From: Hermatobates lingyangjiaoensis
Lineage: Eukaryota > Arthropoda > Insecta > Hemiptera > Hermatobatidae
Reading direction: 5' to 3'
DNA length: 64,000 nt
Assembly: GCA_026182355.1 (NCBI GenBank)
Contig: JAPFBL010000319.1
Coordinates: forward strand, 353,476-417,475
Below are positions 11,527-24,239 of the stretch, in pieces (positions within the stretch are counted from its first letter, which is position 1; every line of letters begins with the position of its first letter). The notes under the pieces are model-generated. The model saw nothing but the letters and a program-made list of their open reading frames with translations. It made no database searches and was not told the DNA's origin. Made by a program: the position numbers and the translations under genes.

Positions 11527-11939
11527 TTAAAATGAAATTTACAAATGAAACAAAAAACTCAATAATTATTCTTAATTCATAAAAAATTAAACTAAACTAA
11601 CTAATGCTCGTTTTTTTAATTATATAATACATTTATGATATATTAGTTACTTGCAAATAAAAAACGAATTTTAATTATTTATAATTAATCAAATAAGACT
11701 CAACTCACGAATTCAAACTGGAAATAAGGAAACATTCAGTGAGACTTATGGAATATACACTATGAATTTAAGACCAAATCACTCCAATTCATAATAAATC
11801 TCTAATTCCCCTTGTAATTCTACCCATAAGCCAATAAAGCTAAATTTCCTGTAACTTCGCAATTCTGCGCACACTTAACATTTATCTTTTATTAGCTATC
11901 ATTAAAATCTCTTCTTAAAGTAATATACTCTCTTATACG

Positions 11940-13085
11940 TATAATACGAGTATTATTTGACGGTGACTACAGCACAGCGTCCTAAGAACTATTGCAATTC
12001 CCCCCCTTTTGTAAGTAAAGTACCCCAGTTTGCTCTAACGCTTCCAAGAAGCTCAGCACTTTTGCTAGGTCTAGTGGTAAAATTTATTCTATGGTTTTTG
12101 TTGAGTGTCTCGAAGCACCTGCCCCTGTGAAGCAACATGACCTGGCAGTCAGCTAGCAGGTGCAACGGTGTTTCTTCCTCTTCTTTACAGAATCTGTACA
12201 ACCATAATTGATAATGCCCATTCTTCGTAGATGATCATTAAGTTTGCAGGAATCCGGTTAGAATCTTTAGATTATTCCTGTTTCTTTCCGTACAATACAC
12301 GATCTTACTATTCTCAAACTTATCAAGTAATATCTTTCATTGTCTGTGTCCTTGTAGACAATCTCAGTATTTCTTCCTGTTTTCCCTATCTTCTTTCCTA
12401 AGGAGTTCTTGTATTGTATGTTGTCCTGTACCACAATATTGTCCTGGACCAATATGCGAGTTTCCGAGCACCTCCCCTTGCAAGTTCGTCTGCCCACTCA
12501 TTTCCCTCTGCTCTACCGTGTCCTGGCACCCAGTAGAGAGTTTAGGAACATATTTGAGCTGATAATATTTTAACTCAATGCTTTAATTGCTGCTTGACTA
12601 TCAGATGTAATTGCTATATGTCTGTTCTTATATTATTTATCCATGTTAATCTGTGCGCATCTTTCGATAACATGGATTTCAGCCTGGAAGATACTGGTGT
12701 TCATGCCAATGGAAACGGAGTATCCATTAATTCATACTTCAATTCAACCTTCGTCTTTTAATTCCATCGTAGCCTCATTTAGCCTAAGAGATTTCATGCG
12801 TTCCATTCGTCTTCTTTTATTAAAAGCGACTATTGTTGTCTTCCTGGGGTTTATTCCCAGGCCAGTCGTAATACACCATTGTTCTTGGTTTTTATGCCAT
12901 CTTGCACTAGGTCACATAGAGTGTCTTCAAACTTCCTTCTTGTAATCAGAACTATATGATGTGCACAGCCCTGACACCGAATTCCTTCCAGGGTTAACCT
13001 CTCTAATAGTTCATCTACTACCAGATTCCACAATAATGAGGATAGGACGCCCTCTTGTGGACAGCCTCTCCTATATAACGGCTTT
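11940..13085 (-). pseudogene. Decayed non-LTR retrotransposon (R1/Jockey-like): RT end plus RNase H
   Basis: Read on the minus strand from 13078 downward, the frame gives RRGCPQEGVLSSLLWNLVVD, the RT block whose family form is RGCPQGGVLSPLLWNLV. Next comes the position of the catalytic FADD/YADD box, which here reads GCAHH (near 12955-12966), so the active site is destroyed. After a frameshift come GLGINPRKTTIVAFN, then an RNase H domain (IFQAEIHVIE, SDSQAAIKA, WVPGHGRAEGNEWADELA), and a C-terminal segment (CKEEEETPLHLLADC) typical of the cysteine-containing tail of these elements. Stops occur within the RNase H segment. In an active element this polyprotein would copy its RNA at the insertion site. 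The 5' half (endonuclease and most of the RT) is absent beyond about 13085. Family placement rests on motif memory; R1-, LOA- and Jockey-like clades are all possible. Confidence 0.88.
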
Positions 13086-13234
13086 CTCTACATCAAAACG
13101 CTGTCTTCGCACGTAAAAAAGTTTTTAGATCTTAAGTAATCAATTCAGTGTTTCTAACTGACGTAGTGTTGTTTCGTAAGGGATTATAATGTTATTGCTT
13201 TCAAAATTAATTCCATTTATCTTCTATATGAAAT

Positions 13235-13460
13235 GTAGAGGTGTCAAAGTATAGCGCTCGGGGTGATATATTGATATTGAGTTTTCAATAGAAATACACG
13301 TTTTGAGTTCCCCTGAGTCCAATGAAATAAGCTTTGCATATTGATTTTTCTATGTCTGAGTGTGTGAGATAGTGTTTGTGAGTTTTCAGTATATCTCAAA
13401 AATAGAAGAGTTATGATCACCAATTTCATATTTAACTTACTGCTAGCCGAGAGACGGAAC
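13235..13460 (+). repeat. Dispersed repeat R4, copy 1
   Basis: Shares a spaced but clear pattern with 31780-31995 in the same orientation. GTTTTCAG.ATAT.TCAAAA is followed by AAGAGTT.T.ATCAC.AATT.CATAT at equal spacing. Its class is unknown. Confidence 0.55.
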
Positions 13461-13469
13461 AACGGGCTC

Positions 13470-14240
13470 ACCATAAATATTTTTATTAGCCGTTTATATT
13501 AAACAAGAAGCGAAAGTGTGTCTCGTTTGGAACTGAGCACCTATGAACCATAGGTTTCATACACACTTCCGGATGCACTAACGTTATGTGGTGTGCCATC
13601 CACACAATTTCTAACAAACCCACAGTAGATTCACTGATCCTTACTGGAACCTGTATTCAACATGGAATGGTATGATATCAACAGTATTCAACCGATGATA
13701 TTGATTTTAATATCATATTTTAACTCATCCTCCTTTTAGTATGTATTTCATAAACTCTTCACTTTCTATAGTCAATACAATCAATATATTTTTTTGAAAT
13801 ATCCCAATTTTGAACAGTTAAACTTATTTTTACATCAAAATACATCTCTTTACTTGAATTCAGACTAATTAATTTCAGTATAAATATTTTTTAGGACCTA
13901 AGAAAAAGAGGTTAGTTTATATGATGCTAGGGAATAGCAACTTAACATATAAGAACATTTTTTATAACAACAAAAATTTGAAATGAGAATTAGAAAAAAG
14001 GAGAAAAGCAGCACAGAGGATTCTACCACTTCTGACTGAATAATAAGTGGTTTGCGATAAGAAGAGTTACCATACAAGTGATGATTTAAATGAAGAAAAG
14101 TGACTATCGCATGGTTCAGAAGGCTGGGGCCAACCAATGAGTCAGTCAGTAAGCACATCAATCGACTCGCTTGGACGTCTCTCTGCATCCGTCCATTCAA
14201 CGACGGAAATAGACCTGACTGCCAATCAATACCCAACTGC
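13470..14240. other. No recognisable gene
   Basis: Overlapping opposite-strand frames of 112 and 85 residues around 13898-14357 show no recognisable protein motif and overlap the minisatellite edge. They are treated as chance frames. Confidence 0.4.
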
Positions 14241-14242
14241 CG

Positions 14243-14700
14243 CTCTCATTGCGAACGAAGCAATGACTTGGCAGTGGCTTTCAACCAGCATTTTTCTTAC
14301 TATCACTCAAGCATATGCCTTAAAAATACTTTAACAATAGTGCTGCTCTCCTTGTGAACAAAGTAATGACTTCACACTGGCTTCCAACTAGCTTTTCTCT
14401 AATAATCACTCAAGCATATACCTCAAAAATACTTGAACAATAGTGTCACTCTCCTTGCGAATGAAGCTATGTCTTGGCATTGGTATTCAACTAGTATTTC
14501 TCTCACTATCATTCAAGCATACGGTTTAAAAATACTTTAACAATAGTACCGCTGCTCTTATTACAAAAGAAGCAATGACTTCGAACTGGATTTTAACTAG
14601 CATTTCTCCTACTATCACTTAGGTACATTCTTTACAAATACAATAGTACCGCTCTCCTTACAACAAATGAAATGACTTGAACAATAGTCCCGTTCTCCTT
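14243..14700 (+). repeat. Minisatellite of about 104-bp units
   Basis: Four to five diverged units start near 14243, 14346, 14451, 14555 and 14652. Each opens with CTCTCcTTgcgAAc.AAg and carries ACTATCACTCAAGCATA and AATACTTtAACAATAGT. The last unit is truncated. Confidence 0.85.
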
Positions 14701-14759
14701 GCAAGGACTTAGCACTGACGTGACTGGCACGTGACTCAGCAAAGTGAAAAACACGATTG

Positions 14760-17117
14760 GTAGGAAAGTAAACTAGGAGGAAAACAAAAAGTAATCTTAA
14801 AGAATGGAAGTGAATGACGGTCACTAAAAATACACCATCTAATGAAGTTAAAGAGGTAATTAAAGTTATGTATAAGTGAGGAGAAATCTTAATTATAGAG
14901 CTAGTGCCTTAGTATTGTTAAAGGGATAGCAAATGTGGTAGATTAACAGTATGAATCTGTGTTGATTCCGAGACTCTGAAGTTACAGAACCATTCTGTAG
15001 TCATGCAAATTTAGTTTTAAACAAGGAACAGACTGACGATTAACGATTCTAGATATTCCCTCAAATATCAATGATTTGACTTCTGATTAGGCACACCTAC
15101 TTATTAAATTAGTAATAATCTCAAAATTTAATTCAATTTTACTATTCATGAAAAATTTTCTTTTTTTAATATAGTATTAAAAGACTCATAAAACTCTCAT
15201 AGTATTCTAATCTTATCAGCAATAATTTTCCAGGTAAAAATGGCAAAAAATTGAGAAACTCTGACCCACACCAATATGGAAGTGAACATTCTAGGTTTTG
15301 TTTACTAGTTACACTTTTTATAGCAATATTATTGCATTTTGTTATAAAATTATTTTGTGGCAGAGAATTCAAAAAGCTACGGGCTTTCATTTTTCGTTGC
15401 CATGGAACATCTAATTATCTTTAAACTTGCTATCCTCCATGTGGTGATAAACCATCTTCACTTGAAAAATAAATCTTCCTTCTTTAAATCATAAAATAAT
15501 ATAATTAAACTTTAGTTTGAAAAAAATTGTCCAAGATAAACTGAAAATCACTGTAAAAGCTGTTAACATTTCGAACAAGAATAAACGATGCAGAAATCTT
15601 CAGTTGAACTCAGTTGCTTCACCGCCTGATAAACTGATAAATTAATTGTCCCACCTATTATACGTCAGCCCTTATTGAAAAAAACTGACGTAAATGCTTT
15701 CAAACAATTTTTATTTGTCCCTGTTGATATATTTCTCAAACAACTACTCTTGTGGTACGAAACCACCGTCAAGGCAAACACAAACAATTGATCTGCATTA
15801 CAAAAGCCATGGTAGAGGCAGAATCAGAGCCAAGAAAATTAGCATACATTGAGCCGGAGTAAGTTATTTTGATACTGCATCACTTCTCATCCTCTCCATA
15901 GTTTGAAATATTTTTTTTTAAGGAATTTTTATCAATCTGGATCATTTATAGCTAGAAAAAGTAAGCTTTAAAGAGCTGGAGCAGAAGGTAATATTTTGTC
16001 ACTGACTTCAAAAAACCATGAGAAAAACATCTCAAGTTTCTAAGGCATTATTAGTGGTCAAATAACTAATTAATGTTGAAGAATAGTGTGCAAAATAAAA
16101 TGAAACTAAAAAATGTGGAATTAATATTTATAGGCTTAAAAGTTATAAAGGAAACTTGATAAATATATAGAGTTACCTAGTTGTGAAGTTTTCATGTTTA
16201 TCCTAAATCAACCTCTAAATGGGGAAAGAAAGTGGTGAAATGAAAACACCTTTACTTAAGCAATTAGTAGTTTTGAATGACACCTAACGAATTGTAACTA
16301 ATTATAATAAGCATTTGTTAGCATGCTGAATAATCTATAGCACACCATTAATACTCAACAGTATTCAATTCGCAGCAACACCACTGGAATACTTAGTTCT
16401 CGACCATAATTCGTTTGCAGAATTTTCGTCACAACTGATTTGGTTGACAACCAATTTGGTCAAAAAACCAAAACTAATTTTCCCGTAAGAAATACATAAT
16501 AGGAAATGGGATAATCGGTTTGGTCAGGTCATATACAGGTGTTATTTTTAAATATTGTCCGTTTTCTCCATATAAAAACATGTATTTTTAAACTACACTC
16601 GACTATACACGGTAGTTTCATCATGTTTTTTGCGCCCTCCCCCCTCAATTGAACTTTAAAATTCTGTTTATTCATAAAAATCTGTTATCATAACAAATGG
16701 TAAAAAACTGTTATCATTTGAAAAATAAACTTTTTTTCGATTAGGAAATAAAAAAAAATGAAATCTTGGTTTAAAAATATTTCATAGCGTGATTATGACA
16801 AAAGATAGAGATTCAAAAACTTTTCAATGTAGAAGTAGAGGCTACTTGGACAACTACTACCAGGAATACTAGGAGGTATTGAAGTCGACTGTTACAGGAT
16901 TCTTAACCAGATATCAGTAACAATACGTTGAACACAAAAAAGCACTTAGTACTTAAAAGCCACTATTCAATTATCAATTTATAACGCTTCTTTGAGTTTC
17001 AAGGGAAATTATAATATCCTAATCAAAACTGAGTGTTACACTCAACAATTAATATTAAAGTATTATAATTATATTATTATTACTGTAATTATTATTATTA
17101 TTATTATAAATGTTATT
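14760..17117. other. No recognisable gene
   Basis: Long A+T-rich interval. The segment near 16430-16530 (GGTTGACAACCAATTTGGTC and its downstream repeat) may be a decayed DNA-transposon end, but this could not be supported. TTA/ATT-rich simple sequence lies at 17050-17120. Confidence 0.4.
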
Positions 17118-17124
17118 ATTACTT

Positions 17125-17264
17125 AACTTTACGGTTTCCGTGTCGGATATTGTCAGGAAATAGGATATGTTTTTAGTGGGTCGGGACCCCCAACCCCACA
17201 TACCCTAAGCAAGATGCTAAGGGATCTGCTGAACAGATTTTTCCACATCCTATGAGGAAAAAAA
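17125..17264 (+). mobile_element. Short A-tailed retroposon R3, copy 1
   Basis: Starts with ACGGTTTCCGTGTCGGATAT and ends in a run of A. ATTACTTA occurs on both sides (about 17117-17124 and 17265-17272). The interior contains TCGGGACCCCCAACCCCACA and the pair AGGATATG / CACATCCTA, so it can fold back. A second copy lies at 36087-36249. No tRNA A or B box was seen, so the source RNA is unknown. Confidence 0.75.
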
Positions 17265-17269
17265 ATTAC

Positions 17270-17800
17270 TTAGTGTTAAGCTACTATATATTATCATATC
17301 GTTAAAACCAGTTTTTATATATAGCTATGAGTTAGTTTAAAATGATAATTAGCTGTAAGATATCAGATACCCTACAAATGAAGTAAAGCGTGGTGGGGAC
17401 TTTATATGCTGCTTCGTACAGTCACCCTCGGCATGTTCCAATTAGCATATCTTTCAATAAATGATTTATTTATTCACTCAAGTATTTTTATCTAGAGCAA
17501 TTCAAAATAACTGTCTGTCAAGAGTATACAATACTCTTCCAATTATAAAGTTTTACATTCATCTTAATTGAAACGCCAACTGATTATAGAGCAGTTAATA
17601 AGGAAACATGTTTATTATCTGCCACCATACATTGAGATGTTCAATTTTTATTTTACTTGAAGCAATATTTATGGCTGGCTCTATTTTCAAGACTGTCTCA
17701 AAGAATCACCTCGTCGTTCTTTTTTTATAACCAAATTGAAATATCATATATGTATATTTTATATATATTTCACTCAAAATTCGAAAAAAACGATCCAAAC
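17270..17800. other. No recognisable gene
   Basis: No repeat copy, RNA or coding motif recognised. Confidence 0.4.
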
Positions 17801-17810
17801 TGGACGCAAA

Positions 17811-18022
17811 ATCAGCTCAAAAACGAAGAAAAGCAACACACAGAGAAAGAGACACACTTACAAACTCAAATTTTCGGATGATCTTTCAGAGAAAGAGAAT
17901 GGGCAACCAAGCACCTGGAATAATTGGCTGTGTTTCCTAGAAGACGAATCATCCGAAATATTGAGTTTGTGAGTGTGTCTCTTTCTCATGTGTGTTAGCT
18001 TTTCTTACGTTTTTGAGCTGAT
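17811..18022. repeat. Palindrome with arms of about 73 bp
   Basis: The left arm 17811-17882 and right arm 17948-18022 are reverse complements with a few mismatches (ends ATCAGCTCAAAAACG and CGTTTTTGAGCTGAT; inner ends TTCGGATGAT and ATCATCCGAA). The loop is about 65 bp. No TSD was resolved. It could be a foldback or MITE-like element. The two frames of 74-78 residues that cross it are products of the repeat. Confidence 0.8.
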
Positions 18023-18178
18023 ATAAATATATTATATACTTTATTCAAAGAATGAATAATTTAGCAGGTTGAATTCTGATTCACGATTTTTTTTGCTTAT
18101 AACTTCTATGTTTCACACGATCTTCCTTTGAGTTAGTGATAATTGCCAAAGCAGGCTACTATAGATATTATTTTAATT

Positions 18179-18180
18179 TG

Positions 18181-18211
<31 letters not shown>

Positions 18212-18214
18212 TGT

Positions 18215-18245
<31 letters not shown>

Positions 18246-18275
18246 TGTGTGTGTGGTGTGGTGGGTTTGTAACCA
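18179..18275. repeat. Compound (TA)n(GT)n microsatellite
   Basis: A TATATA run is followed directly by a GTGTGT run with a few GGT interruptions. The frame at 18136-18345 that crosses it is an artefact of the repeat. Confidence 0.95.
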
Positions 18276-18299
18276 CAAGTATGTTATCATGCTACTACA

Positions 18300-20260
18300 A
18301 TCATTGATGGCTCAAATTCATATTTTACACAAAAATGGGCCTTAGTCGTGTAGATAAACACTACTGTTTGGGAGTTGGGCAATATTGTATGATGGGAAAA
18401 TTACTTTTCTTTTCTGCTATTAGAAGCCAACTTTAAATAATTGAAGATTCATGTTATTAGAAAAAAATATAATCATGTTGCAGAATATAATATTTTGAAC
18501 AAAATGAAACTATTACAAGTTAGAAGGTAATTGATTATGACTTGAGAATGATACAGAAATAAGTTGAAATTCCACACTTGCGTGTCTCTCAAATAAAGAC
18601 AGTGTTGACGTCATTGTGCCAAAGTTCGCACACGCCAATGCAATCATTAGTTGGCTTTCAGCTCAAAAAGCACTTCCATTCTTCACCTTGATTCACATAA
18701 AATCAAATCCTATTGTAAATGTTCTTAATTGCATTAGTCGTGGGAAACTAATTAATCAAATGTATAATACGAAGGTCTTTTCATTTATTTTTGTAATAAT
18801 TTAATTCGATTAATAGTATTTCTAGTATATTTAAAAAATTATAATAATAAAATGAGTAATCTTGAATACTTTTAATATATTCGTGATACTAATTTAATTT
18901 TTTTTAAATAAAACATGTATTAGAAACAGGAATCATGAGAGAGAGCAATATAGGTGAATAAAGAACGCAATCCTCAGTATGATGTAAAGAACTACAAGGA
19001 TTTCTCTTGAGTGTTGCTTTTCTTTCTTAGATCTATAGCAGAATATAGTCAGGTAGAACTTTGTTCAAAAGAGTATTTTTTTGCTGTTTAAATAAACTAA
19101 CAAACACATCAACTATATGCTAAGTTGAATAGAGAAATATAAGCAGAATTTACTATACAATATCAAGGTTATTTATTCTCTCTGACGTTCTTTATTTACT
19201 ACATAATAGACCAGGGAACAAACAAACCTTTCTTTGTTTTTGCACCTACAGACAGAAATGTTAATTTCTGAAATATAATATTCTTTTGTAAGTCAATACA
19301 AAAAAATCTAAGAATAAAAAATCCATTATATTTAAAATATTAATTTCTAGAAAACATTCTTTTTGAAAAAAAATGTCTTTAACATTTTACAATTTTATTT
19401 AAATAAATTGCAAACTAAAAGATTAAAACTTGAATTTATCATGAGAAAGAGCAATACATTTTGAAATGATTAACTAATGAGAATATTCTATCTGATGTTT
19501 TGATTCTAGGTTTGAATATTTTAACGGGCAGCTCGCTACAGTATTGATGTACCTTCCTTATCATACATTTTGAACAAGTAATGTAAGTAGTTATGTTAAA
19601 ATACCCTTTACATTGCTATTTTTACCCATGGATTCTCTCAAAGGTTCTGTAGACATCTGGGAGAACTCTCAGTCAAGGTAGAAACAAAGTGCGAACTAAG
19701 TTTTAATATATTTGGGTACTTGCGCATCTTCCTTAATAAAACTGACAGTTTCCAAGGAGTATTTTACATTTAGAACTGAATATCTATTCTTTCTATTCAA
19801 TACATGTCTTATTATCTATTGAATGATTATGTAAACTTTTTTTTTGTTACAACACATGAGGATTACAATTACAACCAAAGAACAGAGATCATATTTAATT
19901 CATTGACAAACTCAATGAAGTTTCGAAAAATACAAAGGGACAGAAAAAAATGGAAATGAACGAAGTAAAAAATGCCCTAAAAATAAAAAAAAATATATTT
20001 TGGAACAGAAATAAAATAAGCATGGCATATATTTGATAAATAAGATCGCATATCTTTTAATGGTTAATGGAAGAGGGATCCCTTGACCCGTTATAACAAG
20101 TACCAGAGACAAAGGATCCTAGATTAATTAAATACATACATGCATTTTTTAAAAACTTGTGTACTTGTTTGTTTTTCTTCCTTATAAAACTGAGCTAAAT
20201 TTCAATTAAATAGGAATGTGTAAACATGCTTAATCGTTATAAATGTACTCATAAAAAAAC
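18300..20260. other. No recognisable gene
   Basis: A+T-rich sequence with no supported feature. Confidence 0.45.
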
Positions 20261-20270
20261 TTACTCACGT

Positions 20271-20364
20271 TAGCTTATTTTATAACGTCAGCTAATAAAT
20301 ATAAGATAACGTTATAACGTGTTCATGTGAGTTTAAAACGTTAGCACGTTATAAGCTAACAAGC
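20271..20364. repeat. Short inverted repeat rich in ACGTTA/TAACGT
   Basis: GTTAGCTTATTTTATAACG at the left pairs with CGTTATAAGCTAAC at the right, and the middle holds a further self-complementary GATAACGTTATAACG. It forms a small nested hairpin cluster of unknown class. Confidence 0.6.
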
Positions 20365-20379
20365 CAGAATGATTTCCAA

Positions 20380-21480
20380 ATACGAAAGATTGGTGGACTA
20401 TTGCTGCTACAGAGAGAGGTTGTAATGGGTGTTACTGTCAAGGTTATGGTATTATTGTATGTTCTAAGTGTCGTAATGGATTGACGGTCAAACATATTTG
20501 ACCTGTTTGGTATGTGTAAATCGAAAAACTGTGCATGGAGTTATTTCAAAAAGCGAATATTTTAGCAAAAAAAAACATGAAGTGGCTCTTAGTATTACTG
20601 ATGCACGTAAAAGATGTGCGGAACCTGATGTGCAAGATGATCAACTTGGATCTAAAGTTGGTTGGATGATTCATAATTGGCAGGTTGAGGTACAATAAGG
20701 TGTTGATGTTTATATACTGCTGGTGTTATAAATTTAGCTCTGTTAAGTTCTGTGAGCATGACCTATGCATGAAATACTCTTGTTGGGAAGTAGCGTTGAA
20801 AAAGTTGAAACTATTACGGGAGTTACAATTGTATTCTACTTACGCTCGTATCAACATAAGAATATTTCTATATACGACGTAAATTTTGAACCAAAATTTG
20901 TCTCAATATACGAAGATTTGCTCACGATACAACATACGATGTCGCGTCGCATAATGATCGGAATAAAACAACTGGAAGTGAAGTAAAGGAGAAAAAACTG
21001 AAATAAGTGAAAGTGAAGGTGGTCATGATGAAAATCAAAAAGAAGTAAAAAAACTAAAAAATCATTACAAAATAAAAACTGTACATTCGTAGTAAGCTAG
21101 GTTTCGATTTATGTTAAGTGAAACATAAAATTTGAAGCAAGCAAATAAATAAGCTAAGTTACGTAGTATAAATTGGATTTCGTATGTACCGGTCATGGTG
21201 ACTTTTTGGGAAACCTTCACCGGTTCAGGAGGGCCAAGGATCCCACCTGCCAATACGGAGGAGCTCCGTAGACAATTTCACATGGACTGGAGGCATGTGA
21301 TCTGTGTGTTGGGCCTAGGTTTCAATTGTAAATTAAGACAGGTCATTTTGTTGCCCAGTTATATCATCAGGCATTCAGGGGCAGGTTCGCTGCAGCCTTC
21401 AAAGAATTTGTATATGACATTGGAAGGATGAAGAATGCTCGATTCCCAGCTCTGACGTCCTCATGACTCTTCAGTCTCAG
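20380..21480. other. Unclassified, partly less A+T-rich interval
   Basis: The frame at 20498-20698 and the earlier Cys-rich reading around 20400-20480 (C..C.C and C..C spacing) look faintly like a zinc-binding transposase tail. Stops interrupt them and no family could be named. 20830-20960 carries ATACGACG / ATACGAAG words reminiscent of Tigger-type elements. 21190-21480 is more G+C-rich but shows no known protein. Confidence 0.35.
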
Positions 21481-21540
21481 CCCCTATGGATCTCTTCTTC
21501 TTGTTTTTAGGTTTGTTTTATGTTGTTTGATGTCTGTCGT

Positions 21541-21690
21541 GGATGCCCGCCTCCGCGAGGTCCACCTTAGGCACTCCGGGGATTGCTGGGGGAGTGGCCT
21601 TTTCTGTCGCTTCGCTTGCTTTCCCCGGTGTGGCTAAAGGGCACCACGTAAAAAACATCGACCTCCTCAGCTTTGTTCCATATAATGGTC
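21541..21690 (+). repeat. Dispersed repeat R6, copy 1
   Basis: GCCCGCCTCCGCGAGGTCCA then CTTAGGCACTCCGGGGATT match 38322-38440 (GCCCGCCTTCGCGAGGT then CACCTTGGACGCTCCAGGG) in the same orientation. Both continue to a GGCTAAAGGGC / GACTAAAGGGC word. They are unusually G+C-rich for this window. The class is unknown. Confidence 0.6.
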
Positions 21691-21939
21691 GGAAGGCTAA
21701 ATGGTATATGGTAATAAATCAAAACAGGTATGATCCATGTCCCATCGTTTCCTCCTCTATCTCTACGTCCTCCGTTTCCTCCCTTTATCGGCCAGTCTCT
21801 ATGTAAGGTGATGTTATGTTCTATGCTTTATTTTTTATTTATTTTGAATCTTTCTAATTTAACTCACTTCTATTAATATGTATGTGTAACAGTTACCTTT
21901 ACCATATTTATGCAGTATTAAATCAGGATTTATCGTAGG

Positions 21940-22070
21940 TTTTTGAGATGTGGAACAAATTAATCGAATTATAATGTATTCTTATGGGAAAATTTGTCTC
22001 GACATACGACAATTTCGATATACGAAGTTGGTCCCGGAACGAATTAAATTCATAAGTTGAGTTACCACTT
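21940..22070. repeat. Possible Tigger-type transposon fragment
   Basis: The stretch with ATTTGTCTCGACATACGAC and ATACGAAGTTGGTCCCGGAA has the CGTAT-rich, near-palindromic texture of pogo/Tigger ends. The termini were not found, so the call is tentative. Confidence 0.35.
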
Positions 22071-22199
22071 TTAGAATAAAAAAGAATAAAGAAATATTCA
22101 ATGCACAAGATAGTAGTGACCATGAATTCATTAGTTGTAATCACAATTAAGGAAGGTTAACTCCTATGACAAAGTAAAGTTCAACTATGTTATTCTCAC

Positions 22200-23757
22200 T
22201 AGTGAGTTCGTATTTAGTGTAATTTAGACACTACTTCTGGAGAAAAAGAAAGAAGGCACTAAAAACAGACACACATCAGTACATATTTGTTCTAGGTATA
22301 TTCTAGACAATTTGTTGTGCAACATAATGTAACAAGTTGTCCAGCAACCAATAAACGTGAATATGAATATGGTATACCATAAAATTATATATGCGAAAAG
22401 TTTTATTAAAAAAACTGAATAGTTCTTGGGTTTGTTTATTATCTTTTTAGCATCATCAACCACTTAGTTTATAATTAATTGATTATATAACTATTTTTGA
22501 CATATGCCCGTACAAAATAATAGGAACAAACAAATAAAGACTTATTAAATTAAATTCAAACACTTTTTAACATTCATTTTAAAACTGGCTTATCTTTAAT
22601 AATCAATTATTTTCCTTAAACACTTGTGTACTTTTTGTCGTTTTTTGCTTAAGCGTGTACTTTTTGTCGTTTTAGAGTTGAGCTGAATTTCTTTGAATAG
22701 GAATCTGTAAGAATTACGCTATGAAATACAATCCAACATAATTCTTATCTCGAAGTGATAAAAGGTTATCACTCTTTAAAAGAAAAAATGTAAAGGATAT
22801 ATTTGAGCAAATTAACTTTTAATTTCAAACTCTTAATTTCACAATTAGAATTAAGTACATACTAAGAAAACATTAATTCATCTCAAGTGAAGTGAAATTA
22901 ATGTGCAATATAAATAATACTTGAAACATTGAAATGTAAAAGATGCTATAACTTTTAATTCTTTTTACTGAATATTCTTCAATTGTCCCCCTTTCTATTT
23001 TGTTTACTAACTAAAAAAAAGTTTAGTTTGTGTGTTTCTTTATTCTGTGTGTTACAATTCTTAAATTTTGAAATAGTAGATATATAATTCATCAAGAAGA
23101 GGAAACAAATGTTGAACGAAAAATATCAATTTTTTATTCTAAAATTTCCTGAAAATTATTCTACTTTTTTTAAGAAAGGTAATTAATGTTATTATTTTTC
23201 AAGTAGTGAAAAGTGATTTCAAAACTTGTTTGATGATGACAGGGAACAACAACAAACTACTGCCAAAAGTTGGATTTCTTTCATTATCTGCTTGTATTTT
23301 AATTTTCAACACAGATTATGAGCATTAACTTAGTTCTAAGGAAATTCAGATGATGCTAAAATTGTCTGATAACCTTTGAATTAAGTACTGAACTGAGTGT
23401 GATTTTTGAAAGCATTTGATTAAGTAAAAATTATATATGCGTTAGAGATATATACACCCATTCATACGGATAGATAGGTGACAAAATTGTTATTACATCT
23501 ATTGTAATAAAATTGATTTTCAAAAAAATAAAATCTTTGAAATGTAACAGGAAGGCAGAGTAGACCAGTCAGTCAGTATGTCAGAGGAGCTGCTTTATAT
23601 ACTAGCATTCAAAGAGTTTACCACTATATATATAAAAAATATTCTAAAGAAAAATATATTAGTTAGATGGAAAAATCCTAGACAAATGTGAGAAAGAACT
23701 TTCTCTTTACAAATGTAAGAAGAAATAATTCCCGCTAAACGTTTACGGATTAAACGT
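22200..23757. other. No recognisable gene
   Basis: 22620-22680 holds a short direct repeat of GTGTACTTTTTGTCGTTTT. Otherwise nothing is supported. Confidence 0.45.
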
Positions 23758-23978
23758 TAAAAAGATTTCACATAAACACGTCAAATAACAATCAATGATC
23801 AAACCACAATATCAAATGGGAAAACAAGACTAAGATCTTTCAACTGTAATAAGCGGTCTTTGTCAGAGTCAAAAATCCAACTTGAGTGGGGTTTTTGACT
23901 CTGACGAAGACCGCTTGATACAGTTGAAAGATCTTACTCTTGTTTTCCCATTTCATATTGTGGTTTGAACATAGATTA
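23758..23978. mobile_element. H1 Penelope-like inverted terminal-repeat pair
   Basis: The left arm (about 23793-23879) and right arm (about 23885-23972) are near-perfect reverse complements. The outer segment AAAAGATTTCACATAAACACG is present only on the left end; the right end stops after GGTTTGAACATAGATT. Each arm carries a hammerhead-like motif pointing outward. Confidence 0.8.
23897..23939 (+). ncRNA. Hammerhead-like motif, H1 class (right arm)
   Basis: GACT, CTGACGA, extra A, GACCG, loop, CAGTT, GAAA, GATCTT, ACTC. The core letters are intact. One stem II pair (C against A) and one stem I pair are lost. The mirror-image motif at 23829-23871 on the minus strand has CTGACAA, a core change. 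Confidence 0.6.
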
Positions 23979-24239
23979 AATAATCAAACTTAAAATATAT
24001 ATATAAATATATATATAATATATATATATATATTAAATGCATATAAAATTTCGAATTGATCTGTACTAAGGTGTTAATATGATTAAACAATTTTTTAATC
24101 CTCTGACTTAATTTACAATAAAGAAAAATTCCAACATTTGATCATTTAACACTTTAAACTACTTAACACAATATATTGCAAGGTTTCTTGCACTACATGA
24201 AATGCACTCTTGGTTAACAACTGCATAGATATGCAGAAA

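Noticed and set aside
13898..14236. 112-residue minus-strand frame
   Set aside because: Overlaps opposite-strand frames and the minisatellite edge; no recognisable domain.
20400..20698. Cysteine-rich reading suggesting a transposase zinc-binding tail
   Set aside because: Interrupted by stops and no family-specific spacing could be confirmed.
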